This document shows, piece after piece, positions 1-8,558 of a stretch of 64,000 nt of DNA. The notes below the pieces were generated by a model. It worked only from the letters and a program-made list of their open reading frames with translations, searched no databases and was not told the DNA's origin. Position 1 is the stretch's first letter. Every line of letters begins with the position of its first letter. Source of the DNA: an uncultured Duncaniella sp. (GTDB lineage Bacteria; Bacteroidota; Bacteroidia; Bacteroidales; Muribaculaceae); assembly GCA_910576785.1 (NCBI GenBank), contig CAJTJG010000001.1:1-64000 (forward strand), in the 5' to 3' direction. Both the position numbers and the translations under genes were made by a program.

Positions 1-14
1 CGCTCTTCCGATCT
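1..14. other. Illumina adapter remnant at contig end
   Basis: The window opens with CGCTCTTCCGATCT, which is the 3' end of the standard Illumina sequencing adapter. The coding frame that follows runs from base 15 without a start codon. I infer that these bases are library-derived and that the biological sequence starts at about base 15. Confidence 0.9.
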
Positions 15-569
15 TGCGCCGATGGCGAGACTCCCGCGGCATGGTCCACCCCCAAGTTCCATGTGGTGCTTCCCGAAGGCAAGACCCTGGGTGACTACAA
101 GGGTATTGTGTTCGACTTAAAGGCTCCCCGGTCCAGTGGCCTCTACGGAGGAGGTATACGCATGGAGGTAGCCGGTGTGACTACCGATTACCCCGGATCG
201 GCAGGTGTCGACTTCGGTTGTGTTGACAATGTATGGAAGCGTGGTGGTATCCGCTTCATGTTCGACGGTTCGGCCACCAACCCCAACCATAACATCGAGT
301 TCACCGACGAGCAGAAGAAGCTCAATGAGTTTGACGTTGTTGCCGGCACAACCTCTGGTGCAGCCGACTACCATATGGACAATCTCTCGCTCATAGCCAA
401 CCCCGTGTCCACAGCCATCGACAACATCATCACCGAGGCAGAGCCTACTGTATACGAGGTATACAACCTCATGGGCATCCGTGTGATGAAGACCGCCGAC
501 AAGGCCGACATCCGCACCCTCCCTGCGGGCATCTATATTGTCAACGGTAAGAAGTACCTCGTGAAGTAA
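15..569 (+). CDS. C-terminal part of secreted carbohydrate-active protein with sorting tail (5' truncated)
   Basis: The frame is open from base 15 and has no true start, so the N-terminus lies off the contig. The first ~120 visible residues look like a beta-sandwich carbohydrate-binding module: alternating strands, with DYHMDNLSLIA closing the domain in the style of CBM4_9 modules in Bacteroidales xylanases. The last ~50 residues (VYNLMGIRVM ... LPAGIYIVNGKKYLVK) match the C-terminal type A sorting domain of Bacteroidales secreted proteins, which directs export and surface attachment. The next genes downstream are GH43, GH97 and an acetylesterase, so a role in plant-glycan breakdown is likely. 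The catalytic domain cannot be seen, so the enzyme class stays open. A strong hairpin terminator follows the stop. Confidence 0.7.
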   Translation, partial: CADGETPAAWSTPKFHVVLPEGKTLGDYKGIVFDLKAPRSSGLYGGGIRMEVAGVTTDYPGSAGVDFGCVDNVWKRGGIRFMFDGSATNPNHNIEFTDEQKKLNEFDVVAGTTSGAADYHMDNLSLIANPVSTAIDNIITEAEPTVYEVYNLMGIRVMKTADKADIRTLPAGIYIVNGKKYLVK

Positions 570-637
570 CTTCCCCCCCCGCTTCTGAACCATAATCCGG
601 ATCCTGTGTCATAATTGACAGAAGGATATGGAAGGAC

Positions 638-709
638 AAAAAGGACAGGAGTGACAGGAATTTGATTGTCGTACTGACAATTGGAATCCCTGTCACTCCT
701 GTCCTTTTT
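638..709 (+). terminator. Long-stem rho-independent terminator
   Basis: Two perfectly complementary 21-base arms (638-658 and 689-709) enclose a loop that can itself pair (ATTGTC with GACAAT). The right arm ends in TCCTTTTTA, giving a U-tract. It sits 69 bases after the stop of the first gene and should end that transcript. Confidence 0.75.
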
Positions 710-893
710 ATTCCGGCATATGTAGGGTGCGCGAGGCATTCTCTAAGAAATTGTGTAATTGATTGTGAAGTAGGATGATATGTTGGATTATTAACAAAAG
801 TGTGTATCAAATATATCATTATTTGCCGACCGGATTGGCAAAAAGTGTGTCAGAACGTATCATAAGTGGCGAAAGGATTTTTCAATTATGGAT

Positions 894-901
894 AATTTTG
901 C
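894..901 (+). promoter_or_regulatory. Putative Bacteroidetes -7 box TAATTTTG
   Basis: TAATTTTG matches the TAnnTTTG consensus. No good TTTG -33 element lies 19-21 bases upstream, so this is a weaker candidate. Transcription from here would give a leader of roughly 245 bases to the small ORF at 1153. Confidence 0.35.
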
Positions 902-1108
902 GCTGTGAAATTGAAAACACAGTATCAGCATTAGGAACGATATCATGAAATACCATCCATCATCATCAGCTATGTGTCTTGTCACATCGGAGCCTGCCTT
1001 CCCGGAGGTCCTCACTCCGTTGTCTTTTAACTGCTTGGTTGTGTGGCGGTGTGACGCCGGTGTACGTATTTGTAACAAATAAAATGATGGCATCAGCCGA
1101 AAAATCAC

Positions 1109-1116
1109 TAAATTTG
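1109..1116 (+). promoter_or_regulatory. Putative promoter for the GH43-GH97-esterase cluster
   Basis: TAAATTTG fits TAnnTTTG. It lies 36 bases before the small secreted ORF and about 260 bases before the GH43 start. The three enzyme genes downstream are closely spaced and lack promoter boxes of their own, so this is the best candidate for the cluster promoter. Confidence 0.5.
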
Positions 1117-1152
1117 TACACCATCATCACAAGTTACCATAGAAAACCCTTC

Positions 1153-1356
1153 ATGCGAATACCATCATTGATTCTGTTCATGCTGTGCGTGCTTATGGCA
1201 CGTGCTGACATAGGGGTGAGCTTTTCCGCTGATCCCGCTGGCGTGTCGCTCGGCGAGGCATCCGATAAGGTATGCACACCCATGTCGACTGATGCTCCGC
1301 GGGTCATCATTGACCACGGCGGACTCAGGCCGACATATGTAGGACCATCTATCTAA
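1153..1356 (+). CDS. Small putative secreted protein (67 aa)
   Basis: From ATG 1153 the translation begins MRIPSLILFMLCVLMARADI, a good signal peptide with likely cleavage after ARA. About 48 mature residues with no recognisable domain follow. The stop is 20 bases before the GH43 start, and a promoter box lies just upstream. It could be a real small secreted peptide or the remnant of a larger exported enzyme. The context gives no function. Confidence 0.35.
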   Translation: MRIPSLILFMLCVLMARADIGVSFSADPAGVSLGEASDKVCTPMSTDAPRVIIDHGGLRPTYVGPSI

Positions 1357-1376
1357 CACACATACTATACATTACT

Positions 1377-2693
1377 ATGAAAAAAACACTAATAGCGTCA
1401 CTCGTAGCCATGGCCGTGCTTCCGGCCATGGCCGACCGCCCCATCGTGCAGACCAAGTATACGGCCGATCCTGCGCCGGTGGTGATCAACGACACCATAT
1501 TTCTTTACACCACCCACGACGAGGATGATGCCGACGGCTTCCACATGAAGGACTGGCTCCTCTACACATCCACCGACATGGTCAACTGGACCGATTGCGG
1601 CGTCGTGGCCTCACTGCAAGACTTCAAATGGCGCAGCCGCGACAACGGCGCCTGGGCCGAGCAGGTGATAGAGCGCGATGGCAAGTACTACATGTACTGC
1701 CCCCTTCACGGTCATGGCATAGGTGTGCTTGTGGCCGACTCGCCCTATGGGCCGTTCAAGGATCCCATCGGCAAACCTCTCGTTTGGCAGAAGGAACATT
1801 GGAATGACATTGATCCGACGGTCTACATAGACAATGACGGTCAGGCATACATGTACTGGGGCAATCCGGATCTCTACTATGTGAAGCTCAACCGCGACAT
1901 GGTCTCCTACGAGGGTGACATAGTGAAGTTTCCCACTCCGGACAAGTATCAGGAGGGACCGTGGTTCTACCGTCGCGGCGACAAATATTATCTGGCATTC
2001 GCATCGACATGCTGCCCTGAGGGTATGGGCTATGCCATGAGCGATTCGCCCACCGGCCCGTGGACCACAATGGGCTACATAATGGCCCCGACCAAGCGGT
2101 CAAACGGCAACCATCCGGGCATCGTGGACTATAAGGGTAAGACCTATGTGTTCGGACTTAACTACGAGCTGCTCCGCCTCACCACCCCCGACCATCATGA
2201 GCGCCGTTCTGTAGGCGCCGCCGAGATGAAGTACAATGATGACGGTACCATCCAGGAGCTTCCATTCTGGAGCGAATGCACACTGGAGCAGATACACCCC
2301 TTCGATCCCTTCCGCCGTGTGGAGGCTGAGACCATGGCCTGGGGATGGGGTCTGCACACCACTCCGCTCAATGGCCATAACCAGGCTCTCACGGACATAG
2401 ACAACGGCGAGCATCTCCAGCTCCGCGGCGTGGACTTCGGCAAGAAGGGGGGCAAGAGCATATTGTTTAACGCCGCCTCGGTGAAGAACGGTGGCCGCAT
2501 AGTGGTGCGCATAGACGCCCCTGACGGCAAGGTGATAGCTACTGTGCCCGTATTGTCCACAGGATCGCTTGACAGATATGAGAACTTCTCCGCCAAAATG
2601 AAGAAAATCACGGGTATACATGACCTGTACTTCTGCTACGAGGGTGATGGCGATGACCTTTTCCGTGTGGACTGGTGGGAGATGAAACATTGA
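1377..2693 (+). CDS. GH43 family glycoside hydrolase with C-terminal CBM6 (arabinofuranosidase/xylosidase type)
   Basis: This is a secreted five-bladed beta-propeller hydrolase acting on arabinose- or xylose-containing plant glycans. Residues 1-19 form a signal peptide. The GH43 catalytic triad is visible: Asp31 in YTADPAPVV (base), Asp146 in NDIDPTVYI (pKa modulator) and Glu193 in QEGPWFY (acid). After about residue 310, a CBM6-like beta-sandwich begins at FRRVEAETMAWGWG and ends near the C-terminus at LYFCYEGDGDDLFRVDWWE, the usual CBM6 ending. The 438-residue length is normal for GH43-CBM6 proteins. It heads a co-directional cluster with GH97 and an acetylesterase, which suggests attack on decorated hemicellulose or pectin side chains. 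The exact subfamily cannot be fixed by eye. Confidence 0.85.
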   Translation: MKKTLIASLVAMAVLPAMADRPIVQTKYTADPAPVVINDTIFLYTTHDEDDADGFHMKDWLLYTSTDMVNWTDCGVVASLQDFKWRSRDNGAWAEQVIERDGKYYMYCPLHGHGIGVLVADSPYGPFKDPIGKPLVWQKEHWNDIDPTVYIDNDGQAYMYWGNPDLYYVKLNRDMVSYEGDIVKFPTPDKYQEGPWFYRRGDKYYLAFASTCCPEGMGYAMSDSPTGPWTTMGYIMAPTKRSNGNHPGIVDYKGKTYVFGLNYELLRLTTPDHHERRSVGAAEMKYNDDGTIQELPFWSECTLEQIHPFDPFRRVEAETMAWGWGLHTTPLNGHNQALTDIDNGEHLQLRGVDFGKKGGKSILFNAASVKNGGRIVVRIDAPDGKVIATVPVLSTGSLDRYENFSAKMKKITGIHDLYFCYEGDGDDLFRVDWWEMKH

Positions 2694-2714
2694 AAAACAA
2701 TAGAATGTAATCCT

Positions 2715-4685
2715 ATGAAAATAAAAGTGAATACTATGAAAATGAAAAACTCAATACTGACTCTTGCGGCTCTATCGGCGGCATTCTCACTCGGGGCGCA
2801 TCAGATCAGCGGGCCTGACGGCCGTCTGACGGTCGATGTCATTTCCGATGGTGGCAAACCCGTCTACAGTGTAAAGTATGACGGCAAGGACTTCATCATG
2901 CCCTCGCCCCTCGGCCTTGTCACCGACTATGGCGACTTCACCTCAGGCATGGAGCTTACAGCGGCCACTCCGGTGGAGGCTATCAGTGAGTCATACTCGC
3001 TCCCCAACATCAAGAAGAGCCATGTGGACTATTCAGCCAACCGCGGTGTCTATACTTTCTCCAAGGATGGCAAGCCCGTCTATGAGGTGGAGTTCCGTGT
3101 GAGCCCCAACGATGTGGCGTTCCGCTACAATCTGTTGCCGCAGGGCGAGCGCCGCTGCGCTATCGTCAAGGATGAAGCGACATCGTTCGTGATGCCCGGT
3201 GGCACCACCACGTTCCTCTGCCCGCAGAGCGGACCGATGGGTGGTTTCGCCCGCACATCGCCGAGCTACGAGACTTCCTACAAGGTTGACGAGGCTACCG
3301 GAAAGAACGGTTGGGGCAACGGTTATACATTCCCATGCCTGTTCCGCAACAGCGACAACGGCTGGACGCTCGTATCCGAGACCGGAGTGGGGGCCAACTA
3401 CTGCGGCGGACGCCTGATGGGCGGCAATGGCGACACCTATCGCATGGGGCAGCCGCAGCCCGGCGAGATGAACGGCTCTGGATCGGTAAATCCCGCGCTC
3501 CCGCTGCCGTCGTCCACCCCGTGGCGCACACTCACTGTAGGAGAGACTCTCGCACCGATAGTGGAGACAACCGTGCCCTACGATGTCGTGACGCCTCTCT
3601 ACGAGCCATCACAGAAGTATGATTACACCCGCGGCACATGGAGCTGGATCATAGGTATGGATGGCTGGACCACTTACGACGTGCAGAAACGCTACATAGA
3701 TTTTGCTGCCGATCTTGGATATGAAACGGTGCTTGTGGATGCTCTCTGGGATACACAGATCGGTTATGACAAGATGGAGGAGCTGGCACGCTACGCCAAG
3801 GAAAAGGGCGTGGGCCTGTACCTGTGGTATAACTCCAACGGCAGCTGGAATGACGCACCCCAGGGTCCGCGCGGCAGGATGGACAGCAGCCTGGCCCGCC
3901 ATAAGGAGATGAAATGGATGAAGGAAAACGGCATAAAGGGTATAAAGGTGGACTTCTTCGGCGGCGACAAGCAGGAGATGCTCAAGCTTTACGAGGATAT
4001 CCTTGCTGACGCCAATGAGTATGGTATAATGGTGATATTCCACGGATGCACTCTCCCCCGCGGATGGGAGCGCATGTATCCCAACTATGCTTCGAGCGAG
4101 GCAGTGCTCGCCAGCGAGAACTTTCATTGGGGGCAGGGCAGCTGCGACACGGAAGCATTCTGCGCCACACTGCATCCGTTCATACGCAACACTGTCGGAG
4201 CGATGGACTTCGGCGGCAGCGCTCTCAACCGCTATCACAATTCGGAGAATATTCCCGGACATGGAACCGTGCGACGCACTTCCGACGTGTTTGCTCTTGC
4301 CACCGCTGTGCTTTTCCAGAGTCCTGTGCAGCACTTCTCACTCGCGCCGAACAATCACACCGACGCTCCTGCATGGGCCATCGGTTTCATGAAGTCAGTG
4401 CCCTCCACATGGGATGATGTACGCTTCATTGACGGTTATCCCGGCAAGTACATCGTACTGGCCCGGCGTCATGGCGACAAGTGGTACATAGCCGGTGTGA
4501 ACGGCAGTGATACATCTGTCGAGCTCAAGCTCAACCTCCCCATGTTCGGGAAAGGGGATAGGCTGACGCTCTACACCGACAATGACAAACTGGAGGGCGA
4601 TGTGCGTGAGGTCAAGCTCGGCAAGGAGCTGAAGGTGAAGATGCCTGTCAACGGTGCTTTCCTCGCCGTAGGCAGTGCAGACTGA
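2715..4685 (+). CDS. GH97 family glycoside hydrolase (alpha-galactosidase / beta-L-arabinopyranosidase type)
   Basis: This is a secreted exo-acting enzyme of the SusB-like GH97 family: an N-terminal beta-sandwich (to about residue 290), a TIM barrel starting near YTRGTWSWIIG, and a small C-terminal beta domain. The motif IKVDFFGGDKQE (Asp413 counted from base 2715) is where the retaining GH97 branch has its nucleophile. HGCTLPRGWERMYPNYASSEAV is the family's glutamate-bearing stretch. Asp413 suggests a retaining enzyme rather than an inverting SusB-type alpha-glucosidase, but this is inference. Starts at 2736 and 2742 also leave a good signal peptide, and 2736 is quite plausible. It follows the GH43 gene by 21 bases and is probably co-transcribed with it. 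Confidence 0.85.
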   Translation: MKIKVNTMKMKNSILTLAALSAAFSLGAHQISGPDGRLTVDVISDGGKPVYSVKYDGKDFIMPSPLGLVTDYGDFTSGMELTAATPVEAISESYSLPNIKKSHVDYSANRGVYTFSKDGKPVYEVEFRVSPNDVAFRYNLLPQGERRCAIVKDEATSFVMPGGTTTFLCPQSGPMGGFARTSPSYETSYKVDEATGKNGWGNGYTFPCLFRNSDNGWTLVSETGVGANYCGGRLMGGNGDTYRMGQPQPGEMNGSGSVNPALPLPSSTPWRTLTVGETLAPIVETTVPYDVVTPLYEPSQKYDYTRGTWSWIIGMDGWTTYDVQKRYIDFAADLGYETVLVDALWDTQIGYDKMEELARYAKEKGVGLYLWYNSNGSWNDAPQGPRGRMDSSLARHKEMKWMKENGIKGIKVDFFGGDKQEMLKLYEDILADANEYGIMVIFHGCTLPRGWERMYPNYASSEAVLASENFHWGQGSCDTEAFCATLHPFIRNTVGAMDFGGSALNRYHNSENIPGHGTVRRTSDVFALATAVLFQSPVQHFSLAPNNHTDAPAWAIGFMKSVPSTWDDVRFIDGYPGKYIVLARRHGDKWYIAGVNGSDTSVELKLNLPMFGKGDRLTLYTDNDKLEGDVREVKLGKELKVKMPVNGAFLAVGSAD

Positions 4686-4708
4686 ATATAATCTCAAAAA
4701 ACAGCATA

Positions 4709-6628
4709 ATGAAGAAACATATTTCATTCGCTCTTCTCGCTCTCATGATGGCGGGAAGTGTATCGGCCGAAGTAAAGCTTCCGGCCATGGTGGGCGACCG
4801 CATGGTGCTCCAGCGCGATACCGATCTAAAGATCTGGGGCGAGGCCGATCCGGGCGAATGCGTGACGGTGAAGTTCCGCGGCGATGTGTTTGACACTGCT
4901 GCCGATAAGGACGGACACTGGAGTGTCATCATGCCACCTCAATCTCCCGGAGGGCCGTTCGTCATGGAGGTGAACGGGCGCAAGCTCCGTGATGTGCTCG
5001 TGGGCGATGTATGGCTCTGTTCGGGACAGTCCAATCAGGAGACTCCCATTAGCCGTCTCACGGATATGTTTCCTGAGATCGAGGTGTCCAACAATCACAT
5101 GATACGCCACTACAAGGTGCCCACACAGCGCTCTACCGCCGGAGAAATGGGGAATATCGCTCCGGGACAGGGGTGGTACTCGGCCACGGCCTCGGATGTG
5201 ATGAACTGGACTGCACTGGCCTATTTCTTTGCCAATGAGGCCTATGACCGCTACAAGGTGCCTGTGGGGATGCTTGTGTCGAGTCTCGGCGGTTCGGCCA
5301 TAGAGAGCTGGATCAGCCAGGAGCATCTGAGGGAGTTTCCCGATCTGCTCGTTGACCGCGCGGCTCTTGACAGCCTTGAGTCCGCACGCCGCGATCAGGG
5401 CGAGGGACGGTGGAATGTGGCAGACCTCGATGATAGCTCATGGCCCGTCATGAATATGCCGGGCACATGGCATGAGAACGGCCTGGATGTGCGCGGCACC
5501 GTGTGGATGCGCAAGGACTTCACCGTGCCGCAGTCGATGGTGGGCCGCCATGCCGTGCTCTACATGGGCACGCTCGTTGACGCCGACGAGGTGTTTGTCA
5601 ACGGAGTGTGTGTGGGCCGCACGGCCTACCAGTATCCTCCGCGCAAGTATGAGGTGCCGGCCGGAGTGCTCCGAGAGGGGAAAAATGTTGTAGCCGTGCG
5701 TCTTACCGCCAACAACGGTCGCGGAGAGTTTGTGAAGGACAAGCCTTACTATCTTGCCGGTGCACACGGAGAGAAGATAGACCTGACCGGTGCATGGAGA
5801 TACAAGGTGGGTAAGGACAACGACGCCGAACGCCGCCTCATGGATCGTGTCGGCAATCTTGACCGCGCAGGGTCGCAGCTCTACAACGGTATGATCTATC
5901 CCCTGCGCGACTACAAGGTGAAGGGTGCCATATGGTATCAGGGTGAGACAAATGCCGGAAATCCGGCTCCCTATGCCTCATATATGTCCGCTCTCGTTGA
6001 CAATTGGCGCGAGCTGTGGCAGATGCCGTCGATGCCTTTCCTGCTGGTGCAGTTGCCCAACTTCATGGAGAAGCGTGACCGCCCCACTGACAGCGGATGG
6101 GCCCGCATACGTGAGGCTCAGCTCAAGGCTTCGCGCGATATACCGGGAACGGCTCTTGCCGTGACCTACGACTCGGGCGTGTGGAACGATATCCATCCCC
6201 TCGACAAGAAGACCGTGGCCCGGAGGCTTTTCCTCGGTGCCCGCGCGCTGGCTTACGGGGAGAAGAATGTGGCCTATACCGGTCCGCTCTACGAGAGCAT
6301 GCGGGTGGATGGCAACAGGATAATACTCACTTTCTCGCACGTGGGAGCCGGCCTCACCACGGCTGACGGCAAACCGCTGCGCCACTTTGCCATAGCCGGT
6401 GAGGATGGCCGCTTTGTGTGGGCCGACGCAGTGATCAAGGGTAAGAACACCGTGGTGGTGAGCTCGCCCGATGTCAAGGTTCCCGTGGCCGTGCGCTATG
6501 CCTGGAGCGACAATCCCGAGGATGCCAATCTGAGGAGTCGTGACGGACTTCTGGCGTCGCCGTTCCGCACGGATACCGATGCTGCGGGCTCAATGCGCAA
6601 GGTGGAGATCACTACCTCCGCCCAGTGA
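4709..6628 (+). CDS. Sialate O-acetylesterase-like (SASA/SGNH) carbohydrate esterase
   Basis: This is a secreted serine esterase that would remove acetyl groups from decorated glycans. A signal peptide ends at about residue 20. The SGNH nucleophile is Ser108 in CSGQSNQE (more often GQSNME in the family), and the catalytic Asp/His pair is Asp494-His496 in WNDIHPLDK. Between them (about residues 225-340) is an inserted jelly-roll module (WHENGLDVRGTVWMRKDF), as is usual in Bacteroidales SASA proteins. The 639-residue length is typical. It is third in the GH43-GH97-esterase cluster and likely deacetylates the substrate so the hydrolases can act. The change of Met to Gln after GQSN is mild and probably does not abolish activity. 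Confidence 0.85.
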   Translation: MKKHISFALLALMMAGSVSAEVKLPAMVGDRMVLQRDTDLKIWGEADPGECVTVKFRGDVFDTAADKDGHWSVIMPPQSPGGPFVMEVNGRKLRDVLVGDVWLCSGQSNQETPISRLTDMFPEIEVSNNHMIRHYKVPTQRSTAGEMGNIAPGQGWYSATASDVMNWTALAYFFANEAYDRYKVPVGMLVSSLGGSAIESWISQEHLREFPDLLVDRAALDSLESARRDQGEGRWNVADLDDSSWPVMNMPGTWHENGLDVRGTVWMRKDFTVPQSMVGRHAVLYMGTLVDADEVFVNGVCVGRTAYQYPPRKYEVPAGVLREGKNVVAVRLTANNGRGEFVKDKPYYLAGAHGEKIDLTGAWRYKVGKDNDAERRLMDRVGNLDRAGSQLYNGMIYPLRDYKVKGAIWYQGETNAGNPAPYASYMSALVDNWRELWQMPSMPFLLVQLPNFMEKRDRPTDSGWARIREAQLKASRDIPGTALAVTYDSGVWNDIHPLDKKTVARRLFLGARALAYGEKNVAYTGPLYESMRVDGNRIILTFSHVGAGLTTADGKPLRHFAIAGEDGRFVWADAVIKGKNTVVVSSPDVKVPVAVRYAWSDNPEDANLRSRDGLLASPFRTDTDAAGSMRKVEITTSAQ

Positions 6629-7096
6629 TCACCGCTCGTTGTAGCGCCGGCCGCTGACACGCCGTTTCCGTTTTGGAGGTACGTCGTCGGCATGGGGAGC
6701 ATGCTGATGCTCTCCGCCGATGTGCTCAACATATTCATTCCGCTCCGGCAGCATGTCATCATGGCACATGCTGTCGGAGTCCTGTTTTTCAGTGGCACTC
6801 TCCTGCTCCTTGACCTGACGTCGCGCGGCGGCGCGTTTGCGGGCCTCGCGCGAACGGCGCATTGCGGTGTCTATGTCATCCTTTATCAGATGGAAGATGA
6901 TATCGTATATGTCATGGTGGTCGCACCACGGGAGCACCACCTTGCCTGTCTCTATGTAAGTATCGATCGTCTCTTCGAATTCCTCGAAGTCGAGTTCGCG
7001 GCCGGCTATGGTGACTCCTGTCAGAGCTTTTGCTTTGATTTTATCGTAGGCTCGTCTGGATAGCGGCTTGTCCCATTTTGCAGTCTTAATATTCAT
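6629..7096 (-). CDS. Conserved-looking hypothetical protein with charged linker
   Basis: I do not recognise this family. The start at 7096 (MNIKTAKWDKPLSRRAYDK) is chosen because an earlier in-frame ATG at 7129 lies inside the gene's own promoter box (7127-7134) and would not be transcribed. The first ~85 residues look folded (helical, with acidic stretches ELDFEEFEETIDTYIE and DIYDIIFHLIKDDID). An Arg/Lys-rich helix (RRSREARKRAAARRQVKEQE) and a low-complexity tail ending in KRKRRVSGRRYNER follow. A basic tail of this kind could bind nucleic acid. The gene converges on the esterase gene with no gap between the two stop codons. Confidence 0.6.
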   Translation of the reverse strand: MNIKTAKWDKPLSRRAYDKIKAKALTGVTIAGRELDFEEFEETIDTYIETGKVVLPWCDHHDIYDIIFHLIKDDIDTAMRRSREARKRAAARRQVKEQESATEKQDSDSMCHDDMLPERNEYVEHIGGEHQHAPHADDVPPKRKRRVSGRRYNER

Positions 7097-7126
7097 TTGA
7101 GTAAGAGTTTGTTTGATTTGTTTCTG

Positions 7127-7134
7127 CAAAGTTA
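7127..7134 (-). promoter_or_regulatory. Promoter -7 box for the minus-strand hypothetical gene
   Basis: On the minus strand this reads TAACTTTG followed by C, a perfect TAnnTTTG. Transcription would start near 7120, about 24 bases before the ATG at 7096, which supports that start codon. Confidence 0.65.
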
Positions 7135-7231
7135 ATCCCGTAATTGCACCAAAAAGGTGCGATAATGTCGCGTGTGTGTTAATTTACGTCCCATCTCTTA
7201 TCTTGCAACTGCATAATCAAATCATAAGAGA

Positions 7232-8416
7232 ATGGCAACGATAAAGTTATTTTTCAGGCCCTCCTCGCGGTCGGAATGCGAGGGGGCGCTGTACTTCCGC
7301 ATCATACACAGACGGAAAGTATGTCAGATACACACAGGCATAAAGGTGGCATCCACATATCTGGATCAACGTGAGCAGGGGAAAATGCCGCCGGGGGATG
7401 ATACGGAGTGCAGGCTCCTGCGCATACGCAACCGTATAGAGAGTGTGGTGCGGACGCTGGACAGCAGCAGTATGGGATATTCGGCACGCGATGTCGTGGA
7501 CAAGTATCTTGAGGTGGACGCCGTGACAGGCCTCATATCCTTCGGCCGTAAACTTATGGGCGAATATGAGTCAATGGGAAAGGAGAATGCAGCCGACCAT
7601 ACCCGCACCGTCATCAACAGCTTCATGCGTTTCTATGGCAAGGAGGATGTCCCGTTCGGGGAGTTTGACTCAACGCTTGTGTGCCGTTATGAGAGTTATC
7701 TCAAGGCTGAAGGACTGTGTCCTAACACCACCTCTTATTATATGCGCAGACTCCGCGCCATCTACAATATGGCCGTGGCCGGTGGGTATACGCCGCATGG
7801 CAATCCGTTCAGAACCGTCTATACGGGGGTGGCGAAGACAGTGAAACGGGCGGTGTCCATCGACTCGGTGAGGCAGTTGCGTGCACTGGATCTGAGCCGG
7901 AGTCCGCTTGACGCGATGGCAAGAGATATGTTTCTGTTCAGCTTCTACACACGCGGCATGGCACCGGTGGATATGGCGTACCTGCGGAAAAAGGATCTTC
8001 ATGACGGCATCCTGACATACCGCCGCCGGAAGACAAGCCAGCAGCTCACCATAAAATGGGAGGAGCCGATGGCGGCGATAGCCGACCGATATAAGAACGA
8101 TGAATCGCCCTACATCCTGCCTATGATCAAGCCATGCGGCAAGGACGAACGGCGGCAATATCTCAGCGCCTCGCATCTCATCAACCGACATCTGAAGGAT
8201 ATAGGCCGGCGCATAGGTCTGATGGAACCGCTGACGCTGTATGTGGCCCGCCACTCGTGGGCGAGCATAGCCCACGACAATGATATACCCGTGTCGGTCA
8301 TCAGCCAGGGCATGGGGCATGAATCGGAGGCTACAACACGCATCTATCTCGCATCGCTCGACCGCGCCAGGCTTGACAAGGCCAACAACGACATTATCAG
8401 CCTTCTGGACCATTGA
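7232..8416 (+). CDS. Tyrosine site-specific recombinase, probable invertase of the adjacent EPS promoter
   Basis: This is a 394-residue Bacteroidetes-type tyrosine recombinase: an arm-binding N-terminal domain (1-95), a core-binding SAM-like domain (about 100-200) and a catalytic domain (about 208-394). The catalytic residues are complete: Arg241 (FYTRGMAPVD), Lys267 (YRRRKTS), Arg340 in YVARHSWAS, His363 in GMGHES and the nucleophile Tyr372 in TTRIYLAS. The Tyr in place of the first His of HxxR is common in this group. It lies directly upstream of a short segment bounded by inverted repeats that carries the EPS promoter. No tRNA, phage gene or direct attachment repeat is near, so a dedicated DNA invertase is more likely than a prophage integrase. 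A hairpin terminator separates it from the switch. Confidence 0.88.
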   Translation: MATIKLFFRPSSRSECEGALYFRIIHRRKVCQIHTGIKVASTYLDQREQGKMPPGDDTECRLLRIRNRIESVVRTLDSSSMGYSARDVVDKYLEVDAVTGLISFGRKLMGEYESMGKENAADHTRTVINSFMRFYGKEDVPFGEFDSTLVCRYESYLKAEGLCPNTTSYYMRRLRAIYNMAVAGGYTPHGNPFRTVYTGVAKTVKRAVSIDSVRQLRALDLSRSPLDAMARDMFLFSFYTRGMAPVDMAYLRKKDLHDGILTYRRRKTSQQLTIKWEEPMAAIADRYKNDESPYILPMIKPCGKDERRQYLSASHLINRHLKDIGRRIGLMEPLTLYVARHSWASIAHDNDIPVSVISQGMGHESEATTRIYLASLDRARLDKANNDIISLLDH

Positions 8417-8444
8417 GGACATTTGGCAATATTCCCGCGGATGG

Positions 8445-8507
8445 ATACAAAAGACGCTATGTCTGGCCGGCGTCAGAATTCACCGGCAAACACAGCGTCT
8501 TTTGTAT
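8445..8507. terminator. Symmetric hairpin terminator between recombinase and invertible promoter
   Basis: Perfect 14-base arms ATACAAAAGACGCT (8445-8458) and AGCGTCTTTTGTAT (8494-8507) enclose a 35-base loop that contains further pairing (GCCGG with CCGGC). The T-rich part is inside the stem on both strands, so it could stop transcription in both directions. It would end the recombinase message and block transcripts fired leftward when the promoter segment is inverted. Confidence 0.65.
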
Positions 8508-8558
8508 TCTTCTGACGGCAATGCCGGCAAAAATATTCTAAGGGAAATTCAATAATCA

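Larger units (their letters stand above)
570..1152. other. Non-coding interval upstream of the GH43 gene
   Basis: This 583-base stretch holds the terminator at 638-709 and two Bacteroidetes -7 boxes (894-901 and 1109-1116). I see no convincing gene in it. A frame open across its right part (about 946-1152, running into the small ORF at 1153) has an Arg/Ser/Cys-rich, low-quality translation and no recognisable domain. Eight C residues at 573-580 lie just after the stop codon and cannot change the protein. Confidence 0.5.

Noticed and set aside
573..580. C8 tract as a possible phase-variation site
   Set aside because: It begins four bases after the stop codon of the first gene, so length changes cannot alter the protein.
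3609..4334. 241-codon minus-strand frame inside the GH97 gene
   Set aside because: His/Ala/Leu-rich shadow translation without recognisable structure; GH97 motifs on the plus strand are conclusive.
7670..8422. Long minus-strand frame opposite the recombinase gene
   Set aside because: It is a shadow frame in GC-rich coding DNA with no domain or promoter; the plus strand holds clear recombinase motifs.
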